Shown: piece after piece, positions 10,957-21,316 of the stretch | Layout of the letters: each line of letters opens with the position of its first letter | Numbering within the stretch: position 1 is the first letter of the stretch | Assembly (NCBI RefSeq): GCF_963855985.1 | Contig: NC_087109.1 | Span: 2,438,001 to 2,502,000 of the forward strand | Origin: Ostrinia nubilalis | Lineage: Eukaryota; Arthropoda; Insecta; Lepidoptera; Crambidae | Direction: 5' to 3' | Length of the DNA: 64,000 nt | Notes under the pieces: model-generated | What the model was told of the DNA's origin: nothing | What the model saw: the letters and a program-made list of their open reading frames with translations, nothing else | The model's database searches: none | Translations under genes and position numbers: made by a program

Positions 10957-11351
10957 CAAGATGGAAACGTTAAGTGATCTCACTCGATTATTTCTAAACT
11001 ATACAAGATATTGAAAAACTGGTTACTGATCCTAAAAGTGCTTCATGAGCTCTTTCCAACGGTACCAATAATAGGTTACAGAATAAACTGGATCTATCTG
11101 AAAATTCAATGTTCCCATTTTCCATACTAAATGTATGCCAGACACACAATATTAGAAGTGTAATTTTTTTTATTTAATAATAAACTCTTAATGAAGATTG
11201 GAATTTCGGATAGATCCAGTTTATTCTGTAACCTATTATTAATACCGTTTGATAGAGCCCATGAAGCACTTTCAGGATCAGTAACTAGTTTATTGATATA
11301 TTGTATAGTTAAGAAATAATCAAGTGAGATTACTTATTCGTTTCCACCCTG
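10957..11351. mobile_element. palindromic TA-flanked element (family P1), copy 1
   Basis: 395 bp, flanked by TA (10955-10956, 11352-11353). The two halves are near reverse complements for about 150 bp each: the right end cgtttccaccctg mirrors the left caagatggaaacg, and gatctatc plus ggttacagaataaactgg lies in both arms inverted. A second copy is at 59201-59723. TA duplication and structure fit a non-autonomous Tc1/mariner-type foldback; no transposase. Confidence 0.85.
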
Positions 11352-11973
11352 TATACCCAAGCTGAAAATCTCAAGTCAGAAGCCGGTCAAAACAAATGGT
11401 TCTTCCAACCAGAGACCTAAATCTAGCAAGACATGTTCATTTAGCATTCATTCGTGAGCTCGAAGATAAACCGCCCTCATGGGAAACCAACCCTAATAAC
11501 GGTATTATTTCACACTATTCTGGTAATAATGTTTTACACGCCATTTGTTGTGCGATATCTCACCTATTTGAGGGAATGAATAGTTATTTATTTTTTATTC
11601 TTGCCGTGAAATAGGCGTATTACGTTCTAGAATTGGATTTTCTTTTTGTGAGCAAACGTGGTCACGTAACGGTGTGCAATATTATTCTTTCGTTCTTTGT
11701 TTATTATTTTGAAAGAAAGAAAAATCTTTATTTGACAACATAAATACATTCGCATCATTGAAATAAATTACAAAAATTACATCAAATGGAGAAAGAAAAA
11801 AAATGTTATCAAAAAGGACACCCACTCAGTATCGTCTTGGCCAGTCTGCCAAGACACTGATTTTCAGTTGGTGCCATTTTAGTACGCAGGGGCATTTTGC
11901 CACTTCTTCCCATTTCAGCACTAGTTGTCCCGAAGTGATGGTGGTAAGGCAAGGTTTTCCAATGTGTAACCTA
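11352..11973. other. no recognisable gene
   Basis: Contains a GAAA-rich tract near 11711-11730 followed by tctttatttgacaacataaa, which resembles retroelement-tail sequence. The open frames here show no family features. Confidence 0.35.
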
Positions 11974-12141
11974 GGCGCAGACCTTCGACTTTTAGTTGAC
12001 CGATAGTTGGGTCGGGATATTAATCAGTATGGGCATTTGGAAAGAAATGCGCACATTACATCGATTTGGGATCGGCCAATTCTCCATACAAAATAGAATC
12101 GGGCCAACCTATCTGCCGACTAAAAGTTGTTGGTCTGCGCC
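11974..12141. mobile_element. MITE family GGCGCA, copy 2
   Basis: 168 bp flanked by TA. Ends GGCGCAGACCTTCGACTTTT and ttttagttgttggtctgcgcc-like inverted. Shares agttgaccgatagttggg with copies at 9083 and 28480. Confidence 0.9.
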
Positions 12142-12474
12142 TAGGCTAAGTGCTCTGACAAAAACGTATCTATTTAGGTACAAATGAGTTTGATTTGTTT
12201 ATTTAAGATTTTTTTTTTACTTTTTACAATGTTTTCAGTAAAAGAGAAGAGAAAAAAGTTCACATAAACTAAAACCTAAAACTCTACCTGTTATAGTCTA
12301 AATGACTCTATTATACTTCTTATAACTATTAATAAATAGGCGTTTAGTATTCAAAACGAAGGCGAACAGCATAATAAAGCTTTTATCATGCTAATGCACC
12401 AACATAATGTAGAATTGTAGATCAATGGGGAGGTCTTGATATTGGTGTCCATAATTGAGTTATTATTAGAGCGC
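12142..12474. other. no recognisable gene
   Basis: AT-rich filler; no repeat ends or coding features seen. Confidence 0.4.
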
Positions 12475-12492
12475 AACCATATTATTAGCGTT

Positions 12493-12595
12493 GGATGCAG
12501 GCCGCCATCAACCGGCCATTGTGGAAATCATTGGGGGAGACCTATGTTCAGCAGTGGACGTCCTGTGGCTGAAATGATGATGATGATGGATGATG
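12493..12595 (+). mobile_element. short RTE-type LINE tail, (GAT)n class
   Basis: The 103-bp 3' end of the RTE-type LINE: caggccgccatcaaccggcc, then tatgttcagcagtggacgtc and a (GAT)n tail. An 18-bp target duplication with one mismatch flanks it (12475-12492 and 12596-12613; AACCATATTAT then T/C then AGCGTT). Confidence 0.9.
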
Positions 12596-12775
12596 AACCA
12601 TATTATCAGCGTTTCCTTACAGTGGTTCCCAAAGTTTGCAACAGCTGGCCCCTTGGGGATCATCATCAACATCATTTCACTCTATAGGGCTTGTTCCCAC
12701 GAAAAAATCCTGGTTTTTACAGTCAACTGTTTTTTACAGATATTCTGGATATCTAGGTTTAGACCACTTAATATA

Positions 12776-12915
12776 CAGGATGTTTAAATCGTTGGTATTC
12801 TTTTGAAATAAGACTCTAGACTCTACTCATGATACTGACAAAGTATATATTTCCCAAATTAATATGATCATGCGTAGTCTTCTATTAAAAGGATAATGAT
12901 TTAAATTTCATCCTG
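12776..12915. mobile_element. small TA-flanked MITE (CAGGATG ends)
   Basis: Flanked by TA (12774-12775 and 12916-12917). The left end CAGGATGTTTAAAT mirrors the right end atttaaatttcatcctg. About 140 bp, non-coding. Related ends may occur near 32480 and 42590 (tacaggatgtaaaa). Confidence 0.7.
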
Positions 12916-13139
12916 TAAGTAAAACGAAATGCTATAGGTAGGTGTTACTTCGATAGTGTGTGTAGTGGAAGTTTATAAATGAAAATAGTGGACTGTATGA
13001 AATTAATTGTCTATTCGGTATAAATTTACAATATTATCGAGACCGTTTCGTTGAAGAGAGTGCGTCAGGATCGTCTCCTTCGATGTTCGCTCGCGAACCG
13101 AACATTGCTCGTTCGTTCGCCGAACGCTCGCCGCTCCCT

Positions 13140-13695
13140 CCGGTCCATTCAGGGAGTGGGTAGTCAATGCGAAAAAACGCTCAACGGTTGGAATGTGCAG
13201 GTGTCAAAATGTCCATACGGACCGGTTGTTAGTGTGGCAGAAAGTATGAACGTCAAAAAGCCCCAGTGCCAAAATGTACATTGTTACCATGGTTACAATG
13301 GTTTAGTGACAAATGGTAGGTACACATCACAAAATACAAGTACAACAAAAGGTGTGATAGATAAAATGATCAACTGATATATTGTGCTCATGAATAAATT
13401 AATAAAATTAAATGTCAAAATGATCAATGTTCTTGTAGTCTAGTCAATAAAGTTTTTTTGGACATTTTTACCTTGATGCATTTAAACACGTGTTCACGTT
13501 AGCTATTATACAATAAGACGCTTGTTCAAATAAACCCGAAGACATTTTAACTTCAGATCATTTTAACCATTGCTCATTTCGACGTTCATACTTTTTGCCA
13601 CACTAACAGCCGGTCCGTATGGACATTTTGACACCTGCACATTCCAACCGTTGAGCGTTTTTTCGCATTGACTACCCAGTCCCAGAATGCTCCGG
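13140..13695. mobile_element. inverted-repeat element with about 115-bp arms and repeated GTCAAAATG motifs
   Basis: The left arm (about 13150-13260) is the near-exact complement of the right arm (about 13571-13680): gggtagtcaatgcgaaaaaa pairs with ttttttcgcattgactaccc. The interior repeats a motif gtcaaaatgtcc/gatc (for example near 13204, 13414, 13436 and, reversed, 13467, 13544 and 13622). Target duplication not resolved. Superfamily unknown. Open frames on both strands read the same arm and are not genes. Confidence 0.75.
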
Positions 13696-14104
13696 TCACG
13701 CCGCCCGCGGGCAATGTCCGTGAGAAGACAGTAGGTAACTACACACACATATTTTTTTTATTATCTACCAAATCACTGTAGCTTCAATTTAATGATATTA
13801 TTATAAATACAAAGTACGAAAACATTAATTTAATGGTTAAAACCTCTTCTTTACGAAGGGCTCGAAACATGACAAATTATTATGTCTGGTATTAAACAGG
13901 CCCGAATTGTAATAGAATATAATAAAATATTACTAAAAGTTATCTTCCAAATTTCTTACGACTGTCGTCTCGAATTTCCACTTCATTACGTAAGTTTGTA
14001 GAAACTTGAAGGCAAAGAATTTGTATTCTTCAAACAATTATTTTTACACTCCAACAAAGATTTAGTTGTTAAAATATTTTTTTATTATGGTTGAGAAAAG
14101 GCAT
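13696..14104. other. no recognisable gene
   Basis: AT-rich interval with no repeat boundary or coding feature that I could support. Confidence 0.4.
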
Positions 14105-14325
14105 GGGCTTAGCGTGATGCTATATCCATAAAAGCGAAAGGTCACTGATTGACTGACTCACTGACTCATCACGAAATCTCAGAAGCTACAAGTGCTAGAA
14201 GTCTTAAATTTTGCATGGGAGTTTCTTTTAGAACGTAGGTGCTCACTAAGACGGGATTTTGCAAAATTCAACCCCTACGGGGGTAAAACGGGATCCACGT
14301 GTACGAAGTCGCGGGCGGCCGCTAG
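14105..14325 (+). mobile_element. Helitron-like element (family H2)
   Basis: Contains aaaggtcactgattgactga, tcagaagctacaagtgctag, ggtgctcactaagacgggat and gatccacgtgtacgaagtcg, and ends gggcggccgctagt. The terminal CTAGT with a preceding GC-rich palindrome (gcggccgc) resembles a Helitron 3' end. Matches 22135-22345 in reverse. Non-coding. Confidence 0.6.
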
Positions 14326-14717
14326 TTACCTAATATAAACGATCCGTGGAAATGTAACTGACTTTCCAGAAAATTTGACATTGACATCATGACACAACTT
14401 ACAAGCTACATAAATTTTATTCAGCTACCGTCATTATTCACACGACAACAATAAACTTCAACGGGCATCCTGTAAAATAAGAAATTGCCGTTTTTACGGA
14501 GAGTTGACAAGTCTTGCCATTTATCAAAATATGTGGCATGACCCTGTGAGATATATAGCGTTTGAAATTTAATATGGCTGGTGACAGGGTTGCCAGATAG
14601 AAAATGTATAGTGATATTATAGACGAGTAAGTTTTTGAGGATGGATGGACGCTTGATACTCATTGAAAACTAGTGGACGTTGGTAATAAAACTTATACCT
14701 ACCTAGTTGTTGCAATG
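14326..14717. other. no recognisable gene
   Basis: The minus-strand frame 14421-14663 lacks features of any family and is probably chance. Confidence 0.4.
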
Positions 14718-14925
14718 AGGGCTATCGTTTTAGCGCTCACCAGTTAGCGCCACTGTAGAGTAAGGTCCTGTCACTTGCTAGTAGCGAAGACAGTGGCGCC
14801 AACTTGTGAGCGCTAAAGTTGTAGGAGGACTATCGTATTTGCACTCATCAAGACGGCGCCACTGTAGAGTAAGGTCCTGTCAATCGCCAGGGGTGCCAAC
14901 TGTTAAGTATAAAAACGATAGCCCT
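14718..14925. mobile_element. MITE with AGGGCTATCGTTTT ends and internal duplication
   Basis: The outer ends AGGGCTATCGTTTT and aaaacgatagccct are complementary. Inside, cgccactgtagagtaaggtc plus ctgtca occurs twice (about 14751 and 14860), 109 bp apart, so the element is a partial tandem duplication or a dimer. Confidence 0.8.
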
Positions 14926-15376
14926 TATTCACGAAAGCGAGCTTACATGTGTAGTGGCTCGGTACTGTTCGTTTTTCAAAAGTTTTGATAGACATTACAC
15001 TATTGTAATGTGCATGTAGTACATGTACCTACATACACAAGTAAAGCTCACTCGCCTTCGTGAGTTGCAAGAACATACATAAGAAACACAATGTTTAGGC
15101 TACAAACAGAAAACGTAATAAATCACTACATAAAATAGAGTCCTCCGCCGTGTCTGTCTGTTCGCAATAAAATCAAAAACTAGGTGGACGAATAAAATTT
15201 TCATGTGGTTTTCACCAAAAAAAGATCTGATAATTTATACGAAGGTTTCAGTATCATTCTGTAACAGAGATTTACACGGGTGAGGCCATATCAAGCTAGT
15301 AACTAATAAATATTTATTCGTCAGCAGTTTGAATTGATTCAGTTGACTTCTCGGAGATCGCAAAAAAACAATTTTA
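14926..15376. other. no recognisable gene
   Basis: Contains cgagcttacatgtgtag and reverse-like ctcactcgccttcgtgag motifs but no defined element. Confidence 0.35.
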
Positions 15377-15624
15377 GTCAGTCAATTAAATTATCAAAAA
15401 ATATTGGAAACGTACAAGTAATTTTATTTGGCAATCAAACAATAGTTACGAAGTTATGATGCGTTGAAGTTCCGTGTGACGACACAAAGTGCCACAATTT
15501 TAAGCACGCATGACGTCACGGTCAAGAAGAGGTCTTTTGAACCTTGCGATCTTTTTCGATTTTCATTAGTTTGGAAAAGTAAGAAATACTTAGCGAGTAT
15601 TTTTTGATAAGTTGACCGACGGAC
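15377..15624 (+). mobile_element. TA-flanked MITE carrying CRE palindromes, copy 2
   Basis: Flanked by TA (15375-15376, 15625-15626). Aligned along its length with 10158-10398 (tcaaaaaatattgg, ttatgatgcgttgaagttcc, attttcattagtttgg, gagtattttttga). One TGACGTCA is intact (about 15509) and the other is mutated to TGACGACA. Confidence 0.8.
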
Positions 15625-15994
15625 TAACAGACTCTTGCTTTTTTACCCAGGAAACATCCCGATTGATCTCTGGGGGTTACTGGACCACACACCATCAATC
15701 ACTGGATTAGAAAACCCCTATTTTCAGTTAAAAACAACCGTGGTAACCCTAACAACAATAGCCGTAAACTATCACGGCACAATTTACATTTCATATTCTG
15801 CTCGCTCGTTGAAACTAGATTTACATTTTAGGGTTCCCTAAGGGTAGGCAAAAAGGGTTACCGGGACCCTATTATTAATGTTTCCGTCTGTCAGCAAACT
15901 AGATGTATTTTTATTTCTTTTTCTCTTGCTTTTTTTTCTTTTAATCATTACATGTATGTAAGTACCAGCTCATTTTTTTTTCAGCGAAATACCA

Positions 15995-16150
15995 TTCCCT
16001 GATTAATCACAAAATCTCAGAAACTATGTAAATACCTATGAACTAAATTTGGCAGGTAAGTTTCTTATAGGGTGTAGCCTTCCACCAAGAACGGATTTTG
16101 TGAAACTCCACCCCTATGGCGGTGAAACGGACGCCGGGCGCCCGCTAGTT
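15995..16150 (+). mobile_element. Helitron-like fragment (family H2), diverged
   Basis: Blocks cacaaaatctcagaaactat, gattttgtgaaactccaccc and the terminus cgcccgctagt follow the H2 order. Diverged relative to 14105-14325. Confidence 0.5.
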
Positions 16151-16160
16151 TACTATATTT

Positions 16161-16534
16161 CGTTCGTTCGTTTCAGCTGAAAGACGTCCACTGCTGGACA
16201 AAGGCCACCCCCAAGGATTTCCACAAAGACCGGTCCTGCGTTACTCGCATCCAGGCACCTCCCGCGACCTTCACCAGATCGTCAGTCCACCTAGTGTGAG
16301 GCCTGCCCGCAGGCCTTCGATCACGCAGGGAAACTACGAGCATAGCACGCTCCATCGCCCTTTGGGTGACCTTGAGCCCTCTTATGAGGCCCATAGTAAG
16401 CGACCACGTCTCAGATCCGTATACCATCACTGGCAACCCACACTGGTCAAAGACTTTTGTTTTGAAATACTGCGGTATTTCGGACGTGAGAATATCGCGA
16501 AACTTCCCGAACCATAGCCATACCATAACCAACC
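16161..16534 (-). mobile_element. RTE-type LINE copy with an in-frame internal deletion
   Basis: Delimited by an 11-bp target duplication TTACTATATTT (16150-16160 and 16535-16545), with the (AACG)n tail on the left. It keeps an open frame of 119 codons (16532 to 16173) covering the end of the reverse transcriptase (FDQCGLPVMVYGSETW), the linker (LKVTQRAMERAMLVVSLRDR) and the tail (GRPHTRWTDDLVKV to QQWTS). Compared with 52915-53330, about 50 residues between SLRDR and GRP are missing without loss of frame. No catalytic RT core is present, so it cannot transpose by itself. Confidence 0.9.
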
Positions 16535-16839
16535 TTACTATATTTATTTATAAAAATTTACGGAACCTTTTGCGAACCAGTCGGACTGGCACTTAACGGA
16601 CCTAAGTTTAGTTCTCCATTGTATCCTGAACTCAGCTTAAGTGTTGTCACGGATACCAGCTTGTTTATCAAACTTGGTCGAGACTAAGATTGAATTTAGT
16701 TTCAAAACGATTGTTGGGCTAGTTTGAGAACACTTGACTTATAATATTTAAATAGGGTTAAGGCTATGGTTTAGCGAAGCCGAAATAAGTCTGGTTTTAA
16801 CTTTTGTAAACAGGGTTTTAAAGCATCGCTTTTAATAAA
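16535..16839. other. no recognisable gene
   Basis: Includes a fragment aatttacggaacctttt plus cagtcggactggcactta (16553-16597) resembling the 3' end of the 45785-46420 repeat. Confidence 0.35.
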
Positions 16840-17035
16840 TAGAACTAGCTGAGCGTGAACTTCGTACGCGTGAAAATAATATTTCCCGTTTTTGAAACAT
16901 TTTTCTTTAATGCTCCGCCCAATTGGCTGTAGGGTGATGTTATAGCCTAAAGCTTTCCTCGATAAATAGGCTATCCAACACAAAATAATTTTTCAAATCG
17001 GACCAGTAGTTCCTGAGATTGGCACGTTCAAGTAA
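16840..17035 (-). mobile_element. Helitron-like element (family H3)
   Basis: Begins aactagctgagcgtgaactt, contains tcctcgataaataggctat and aaatcggaccagtagttcct, and ends near caagtaaacaaac. Matches 60637-60830 in the same orientation. The ACTAG edge is the complement of a CTAGT 3' end, so the element points left. Confidence 0.6.
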
Positions 17036-17071
17036 ACAAACTTACTCTTCAGCTTATACATTTCTTTTAAT

Positions 17072-17150
17072 TCATCATCATCATCATTTCAGCCATAGGA
17101 CGTCCACTGCTGAACATAGGCCTCCCCAATGACTTCCACATCGCACGGTT
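17072..17150 (-). mobile_element. short RTE-type LINE tail, (GAT)n class
   Basis: Reads tcatcatcatcatttcagcc, then ataggacgtccactgctgaa and cataggcctccccaatgac: the reverse of the RTE 3' end with its tail on the left. No target duplication found. Confidence 0.8.
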
Positions 17151-17394
17151 GTTTTCGGCCTTTATATCACCAGGTAAATAATCGCATTTAATAGCACATT
17201 ATTTCTTACCCGACTGTGGCTATGTGGTCGCAATTCACATGTTTGAGCTTGTCAAAGCGTACTCATTTACGCGTCGCTACACAATCTCGCCCTTTGACTA
17301 TCTACTCCTAGGTAGTATTGAACTGTTTGAAGTATCTCGAATTGGTCTATCGATTAATACATAAATGAGAGACTTCGGACGCAGGTCGGCCGTC

Positions 17395-17510
17395 ATCATC
17401 AACAGCCCTGTAAGCAGCCCACTGCTGGACTATGAGCCTCCTCCACTATAGTTGAGGGTTTTGCCATAATCCCCACGCTTGGCAGGCGGGTTGGAGATCG
17501 CAGTTTAAAA
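17395..17510 (+). repeat. dispersed repeat related to 1-270
   Basis: Contains gcccactgctggactatgag, gttgagggttttgccataat and ggcaggcgggttggagatcg, the blocks shared with the start of the window. Confidence 0.45.
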
Positions 17511-17984
17511 GATTTATGTGTTTTCAGAGAGCGCTGCTGCCCGTTCTCTGTTTGATGTGGCCGAGGCACCTACGTTCTAAAAGGAACCCCCATGCAAAAT
17601 TTGAGACCAGGAGTCTCAAGTTCTCAACTGTTTGAGCTTGTCAAAGCGTACGCATTCACGCATCGGCACACAATCTCTTTGACTATGTGCTGATATAGTC
17701 CTAGAGAGTATTGAACTGCTTTATGTATCTCAGATTGGTACTATCGATCAGTTCGGTCGTTTACCTACGCCAAAATAGTGATGAACTTGCAAAATGTTAA
17801 GGCTCTTTCAACCCGAAAGATAAAGGAGTATTGTTTTTTTTATTCATTTTCACAAAGACTTCAGAACAAAGCTTTCTTGGCTTATTAAAGCTTTGTTAAC
17901 ATTTAGTTACGTCGTTGTTTCTTTATACACTAACTTTAGTCACTTTAAGCTACAAACTACTTGCGTTTTGTGCATTTTCTTCAG

Positions 17985-18170
17985 CCGCGTGAAATTCAGT
18001 TTGTCACAGATCTGAATAAATTATGGAATACCCATCCTAATTTATTGTGATGTATAAACAGTATCACGGTAAAGTTTCATCAAAATCCGTTTAGAAGTTT
18101 TTACGTGAAAGAGTAACAAACATCTATGACATCTTTGCAAACTTTCACATTTATAATATTAGTAGATTTG
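17985..18170 (-). mobile_element. Helitron-like element (family H1)
   Basis: Reverse orientation of the H1 order: cgcgtgaaattcagtttgtc, agtttcatcaaaatccgttt, gtgaaagagtaacaaacat and actttcacatttataatatt plus agta. The same order occurs at 20567-20955, and the forward order at 31969 and 61043. Confidence 0.65.
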
Positions 18171-18310
18171 ACATGTCTTAGCATGAGCACCTGCGTTCTA
18201 AAAGGAATCTCCATGCACAATTTGAAACTTCTTGCACTGGTAGTTTCTGAGATTTCATGTAGAGTGAGTCAGTCAGTGACCTTTCGCTTTTCGCTAAGAT
18301 ACGTGCTGAC
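18171..18310 (-). mobile_element. Helitron-like fragment (family H2) abutting H1
   Basis: Blocks gagcacctgcgttctaaaag, tagtttctgagatttcatg and gagtcagtcagtgacctttc match 22205-22325. It directly follows the H1 fragment, so one may have inserted into or next to the other. Confidence 0.5.
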
Positions 18311-19794
18311 ATCAATTTACTAAAGTCAAAGGACAAAATTCTAGGAATATCACAATACAACCAAATGCACACGTCTACAAATAACTGCATTTCCTTCTGG
18401 AAGTCAGTTGGTCGCAGGAAAGCGTTCCATGCAAGTTTCCCTCAGGAACCATATTTTGGTAGCATACTCGTAAATAGCAGCTTAAATTAGAATACAGAAA
18501 TCAAATGCTTTACTATAAAATAAACAGTAATATTGAAATACAATGCTTTGAGATTTTTGTATGTAAATAATAATAAATCTTTGGACAATTTCACACAGCG
18601 CTATATGCTTGTGTTATGGGTGCTAGCTAACGGATATACTACTTATATACTTTTTTAATACTATACATAATTATCTAACATAGTAACACCCAGACTCGTG
18701 GCAGAAATTAAAATTCATTTCGATTTATGAATAGAACCTATACATAAATATACGATTTAGTATAGATGTACGATTTAGTCGTTCCCAACTCATGCACGTT
18801 TCATGCAATATCTGCGGCTTAATAATGGGCAGTAATGCTGAAACTTCAGTTGTAAATTTAATTTTGAACGCATGAAAACTGACAAGTTATAAATCACTTG
18901 TTAGTAATTATTCGCGTGGAAACGACTGTAATTAAGCAATATTTAAGGTTTAGTAATAAACACGCAAGTAAAGTGCTAGTTAAGGTTTATTAGAATAATA
19001 TTGTTATTGTTCTTTGACTCTGTACAGTTTAGAAAATTAGTTTTATCAACATTTTTATTTGTCGTATTATAAATCGTATTTGTAAGTATCGATGTCGTAC
19101 CTTTAGTGAGTAATTAATATAAGTCAAAATACTAAATCAAAATAAAATTATCGTGAATGAACGATATCAGATTTACAAAATTGTTTTTGGTCGTATAAAA
19201 GACACATCAACTTTGGCGGCATAAAAGACATCAAAAAGCAAAATAATAGGTATTGTGTGTGTGAGTGTGTAAGCTACTGTTTAACTACGAAGTTATTTTA
19301 GAATTCCTATTATTGATAATTTCTCTGTCCATTCCAGTAGTATCGACCCATCAAAAACAATACTTGTCAAAAAAACCAAGTCTCGCAACTCAGTTGTTTT
19401 ACGGTAAAAAGTTGTGAGATCCATGTAATACCAAGTCCAGGCCAGGAAATCTTTAACGTTTTACATAAATTATTGACTTGGCCATCGCACTAAATAATTT
19501 AATTTACACGTGTTTTCATGAGATAACTACTATACTTAGATAAAAAGGATAAGTAGGGCCGGTTAGAGATTAACACTTAACTGTTAAAAGTTATAATAAG
19601 ATATTAATAGTTATAAAATCTAAATTTAAAGTAAATGAATCACAGTCATCCTGTCATCTCTCCTAATAACGTTAGTTCGTCTGTTGTCTGTCAATGCAAA
19701 ATCTTCTCTTCATCGAACGACATCGAAAACCTAAAAAAGTAGCTTTTCTTAAATTTAATGAATCGAAATGCACTTAGTGCGAATTTGCATTGAA
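18311..19794. other. no recognisable gene (about 1.5 kb)
   Basis: AT-rich. A partial inverted motif taggttaaggttt/ttaaccttaac-like sequence and a short TGTG run at 19254-19266 are present. No coding region, promoter or delimited element found. Confidence 0.4.
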
Positions 19795-20000
19795 CGTCGT
19801 CCATAGCGAGTACGTCAAAAAATTCTATGAAGATTACAGATCTTGAAAGTATCCGCTAGGGCACTTTAAAATCATACATTTCATGTAATTTTTTACGCAG
19901 TCGCTCGTTGACGTTTGATGTAAACTCGTAGTAAGCACACTGTTTGCTTACCATGAGTTTACGATAAGTGTGCTCGCTAGCGAGTACGTCAAACAAATCT
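19795..20000. repeat. repeat family with gcgctcactagtgagcgcg-type ends, copy 1
   Basis: Contains cgagtacgtcaaaaaattct, tccgctagggcactttaaa and gatgtaaactcgtagtaagc. Related blocks occur at 20265-20525, 23640-23790 and 57904-58052. Ends of this copy are uncertain. Confidence 0.5.
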
Positions 20001-20001
20001 A

Positions 20002-20011
20002 TACACACACA

Positions 20012-20054
<43 letters not shown>
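20002..20054. repeat. (CA)n microsatellite
   Basis: An uninterrupted CA dinucleotide tract apart from one caaa slip near 20012. The apparent minus-strand open frame of alternating C and V residues is produced by this tract and is not a gene. Confidence 0.98.
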
Positions 20055-20055
<1 letters not shown>

Positions 20056-20264
20056 ATATTTTCTAATTTTCTATACCTTCTTAATAACCATTTTGTTCTT
20101 TTTTTTTTGTTTGTTAAACTTACCCAAAACTAGCACTGTCTGAATGGGCGGTGACTACCTGATACAGGTATACTTTTACTTACTAGGTTTGTCACCACAA
20201 TTTTTGTAAAAGTTGGTTTGTTAACGAATAAAACATTTTTGATTTTGATTTGATTTTTGATCTA

Positions 20265-20525
20265 TGAAGACTTTAGTTCTTGGAAGTAGCCGCTAGGGGC
20301 GCTTTGCAATCTGAAATAAATAAATAATAATAAATAATAACATCGAGTAATAAGTATAATAAGTACATCGAACGTACTCACTAATGAGCACGTAAAAGAG
20401 TGACAATAATGTATGACGGATTGTACAGCGCCCCTAGCGAAAACGTTCAAGTACTAAAATTTCATTTAAATTTTTAACGCGCTCACTAGTGAAGACCTTT
20501 GGTGTAAACTCGTATAACTAAGCAC
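20265..20525. repeat. repeat family with gcgctcactagtgagcgcg-type ends, copy 2
   Basis: Two facing pieces: gtagccgctaggggcgcttt (20286-20305) and tgtacagcgcccctagcgaa (20423-20442), with ttttaacgcgctcactagtg after them. An (aataa)n-rich segment separates the pieces. Non-coding. Confidence 0.55.
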
Positions 20526-20566
20526 ACTGAAGTTTTTATTTAACTTGGAAGTATTACTTATTGCCC

Positions 20567-20955
20567 GCGGCTTCACCCGCGTGAAATTTAGTGTCACAGA
20601 TCGGCATAAATGATAGCCTACTAGCGGCCGCCCGCGACTTCGTACGCGTGGATCCCGTTTTACCCCCTTAGGGGCCCGTTCCCGTGGGAATTTCGGGAAT
20701 TCCTTTCTTAGTGCACCTCTACGGTACCTAAGCTACGTCCCTTCCAAATTTCAAGTGTCTACGTTTAGCCGTTTAGGCTGTGCGTTGATATGTCAGTCAG
20801 TCAGTTTCTCCTTTTATATATTTAGATATGTTAATCTGGGTTGTAAACAATAATACTGTAAAGTTTCATCAAATTCCGTTCAGTAGTTTTTGCGTGAAAG
20901 AGTAACATACATCCAGACATCCACACAAACTTTCGCATTTATAATATTAGTAGGA
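20567..20955 (-). mobile_element. Helitron-like H1 element interrupted by an H2 element
   Basis: H1 sequence (gcggcttcacccgcgtgaaa to tgatagcc) stops at about 20610. There an H2 copy starts (ctagcggccgcccgcgactt) and runs to about 20820. H1 sequence resumes (tgttaatctgggttgtaaac, then agtttcatcaaattccgttc) and ends tcgcatttataatattagta. This is a clear insertion of H2 into H1. Confidence 0.7.
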
Positions 20956-21212
20956 TGGTACTACTATTCTATGTTGTATTATGGTAGGTATTATTCAGTT
21001 TGTTATTGTACGGTATCAAGTTCCTATGGAATCCGTTAACAGGCAATTATGACTGAAACAACAGAAAACCAATAGCTTGGTTTCAAATGTACGTAAACAT
21101 TGTTAATGTCATCAAAGTAAATAAATAGGTACGTGGTTGATTGACATCCAATTATTTTCAGGTAACAATCACAATAAATTGAAAGATTGTGGGCAGGCCA
21201 CAAACTTGGTGA

Positions 21213-21316
21213 ACCGACGATCTGGTGGAGGTCGCGGGAAGTACCTGGATGCGGGCAGCCCAGGACCGATCGTTATGGAAATCCTTGGGGGAGGCCTTTG
21301 TCCAGCAGTGGACGTC
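21213..21316 (+). mobile_element. RTE-type LINE tail, (AACG) class, abruptly joined to a reverse copy
   Basis: Forward RTE sequence (cgacgatctggtggaggtcg to ccagcagtggacgtcactg) codes the tail residues in one frame and then stops without a tail. At 21317 a reverse-oriented copy of the other tail class begins. Confidence 0.8.

Noticed and set aside
13051..13748. Frames of 108 and 61 codons sharing the same peptide
   Set aside because: Both translate the same inverted arm in opposite orientation, so they are a consequence of the repeat.
19856..20050. Minus-strand open frame beginning with alternating Cys and Val
   Set aside because: Produced by translation of the (CA)n tract; no other protein feature.
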